Below are positions 7,644 to 8,265 of a DNA stretch of 8,265 nt, in pieces. A model generated the notes under the pieces. That model did no database searches, had not been told where the DNA came from, and saw only the letters and a program-made list of their open reading frames with translations. Source of the stretch: an uncultured Chlorobiota bacterium (GTDB taxonomy: Bacteria; Bacteroidota; Bacteroidia; Bacteroidales; JAADGE01); NCBI GenBank assembly GCA_947311265.1, contig CAMZKQ010000159.1, forward strand, positions 1-8,265, given 5' to 3'. Both the position numbers and the translations under genes were made by a program. How positions within the stretch are numbered: position 1 is the stretch's first letter; each line of letters opens with the position of its first letter.

Positions 7644-8069
7644 TCAGTCATTTTTAAATCCTATTTTCATGCCTACAAAGCCTGAAAGTGGTGCTGCATT
7701 TACATCTCCATCTACAAGCCTTGCTTCGATAATGCAGTGGATGGTGGATTCAAATTTAAAATTCCAATAGGGAGAGTTATCAAAATCTGCATTTGTAAAT
7801 AATTCTTTTTGGTTTTCGTCGTATAGGGTAAAAATAACTTTTTCTTTGTAATTGCCAAAGTTGAAAGCGACTCGATAAGTTGTGTTTTCGTAAAACACAA
7901 TTTGGAATACTGCTGTTTCGTTTTCAGAAATTTGGGTAATATAGCGTTGCCCGTCCGAGATGAATTGGCTGTCTATTTCTCTCTGTTGCGGGCTAGGCAA
8001 GTGTTGCCCTGCACCTATTGCTGTGAAAGTGAAGAGTACTGAGATTATTATTTTTAATGCCAATTTCAT
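7644..8069 (-). CDS. Small exported beta-rich protein, function unknown
   Basis: I do not recognise a named family with certainty. The 141 residues begin with a signal peptide: a Lys near the N-terminus, a hydrophobic core at about 4-19 and a probable cleavage site around AIGAG-Q (20-22). There is no lipobox cysteine, so it should be soluble in the periplasm or secreted. The mature part alternates hydrophobic and polar residues, as in a beta sandwich: FQIVFYENTTYRVAFNFG, then VIFTLYDENQKELF, then YWNFKFESTIHCIIEARL. This pattern recalls pre-peptidase C-terminal (PPC) or similar carbohydrate- and protein-binding beta domains, a weak resemblance only. It has a single cysteine (112). It is the first gene of the - strand cluster, 57 bp before the ABC transporter gene. 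The ATG at 8069 is the only plausible start and has no Shine-Dalgarno sequence. An inferred role is as an extracytoplasmic partner of the transporter's long loop. Confidence 0.8.
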   Translation of the reverse strand: MKLALKIIISVLFTFTAIGAGQHLPSPQQREIDSQFISDGQRYITQISENETAVFQIVFYENTTYRVAFNFGNYKEKVIFTLYDENQKELFTNADFDNSPYWNFKFESTIHCIIEARLVDGDVNAAPLSGFVGMKIGFKND

Positions 8070-8238
8070 TAAAGTTGAGTGCTATCTATACTTAGGTTTA
8101 TTTTTGCTTTGCTCTATTATTAGGTATTGAGGCAGATGTAATTGTTTGTGTATTAGCTATTTGTATTGATATAATAAACGTCTTATGTAAATGCGGTAAA
8201 TATATCTCCGCTTCTCGTGTTCTTGTTTTTATTCCAAT
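8070..8238 (-). promoter_or_regulatory. Leader of the - strand cluster, presumed promoter region
   Basis: About 170 bp of AT-rich DNA with no open frame of note on either strand; it must contain the promoter of the - strand cluster if the four genes start here. The best match to the Bacteroidota -7 element TAnnTTTG is TATATTTA, read on the - strand at 8197-8204, about 130 bases before the ATG. No TTG lies at the expected -33 spacing; the nearest is 30 bases away. The location is therefore inferred from context and the exact site is not established. Confidence 0.3.
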
Positions 8239-8265
8239 AGTTAAAAAGAGCCTGTCTTTTTAACT
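8239..8265. terminator. Perfect 11-bp hairpin, possible bidirectional terminator
   Basis: AGTTAAAAAGA (8239-8249) is exactly complementary to TCTTTTTAACT (8255-8265), with a five-base loop GCCTG. The A-run on the left arm and T-run on the right arm would serve as the U-tract in either direction, as in AT-rich bidirectional terminators. The stem is poor in G/C and runs to the last base of the window, so it may be longer. No + strand gene ends nearby, so it more likely serves a gene to the right on the - strand, upstream of the cluster. Confidence 0.5.

Noticed and set aside
1..8265. CRISPR arrays, tRNA or rRNA genes, insertion sequences.
   Set aside because: No regularly spaced direct repeats, cloverleaf-like segment, rRNA-like segment or transposase motif was seen on either strand by reading.

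Overview
The window looks like chromosomal DNA from a member of the Bacteroidota. The DNA is AT-rich and none of the starts has a convincing Shine-Dalgarno sequence; the starts sit in A/T-rich leaders instead. The set of proteins (RhlE-type DEAD-box helicase with a basic tail, e(P4)-family acid phosphatase lipoprotein, and a very large ABCG-type ABC protein with a helical N-terminal extension) also fits that phylum. I cannot place it to genus.

Left arm (1-2865, + strand): three closely spaced genes. The first is the 3' part of a DEAD-box RNA helicase, cut by the window edge inside Walker motif I. After 33 bp comes a lipoprotein acid phosphatase/5'-nucleotidase of the e(P4) HAD family, and 6 bp after that prmC, the release-factor glutamine methyltransferase. 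These are housekeeping functions and the spacing suggests one transcript. From 2879 to 3184 lies what reads as a decayed gene for a small secreted protein: a signal peptide interrupted by a stop codon, followed by two frame changes that cancel each other.

Right arm (3200-8069, - strand): a four-gene cluster converging on the left arm. In order of transcription it encodes a 141-residue exported beta-rich protein; a 1025-residue ABCG-like half-transporter with a TerB-like helical N-terminus, a beta-rich linker, an ATPase domain, a six-segment membrane domain and a 234-residue charged loop; a group II truncated haemoglobin whose start codon overlaps the transporter stop by 4 bp; and a NitT/TauT-type ABC ATPase with no permease or binding protein beside it. 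The gaps are 57, -4 and 26 bp, so it is probably an operon. Its leader (8070-8238) holds no gene, and the window ends in a perfect 11-bp hairpin that may be a terminator of a neighbouring gene.

The most interesting part is the right arm. Two unlike ABC systems, a haem protein and an exported small protein appear to be co-expressed. A working hypothesis is a membrane transport or stress module that is coupled to O2/NO/haem chemistry through the globin. The sequence shows the architecture and linkage but not the substrate.
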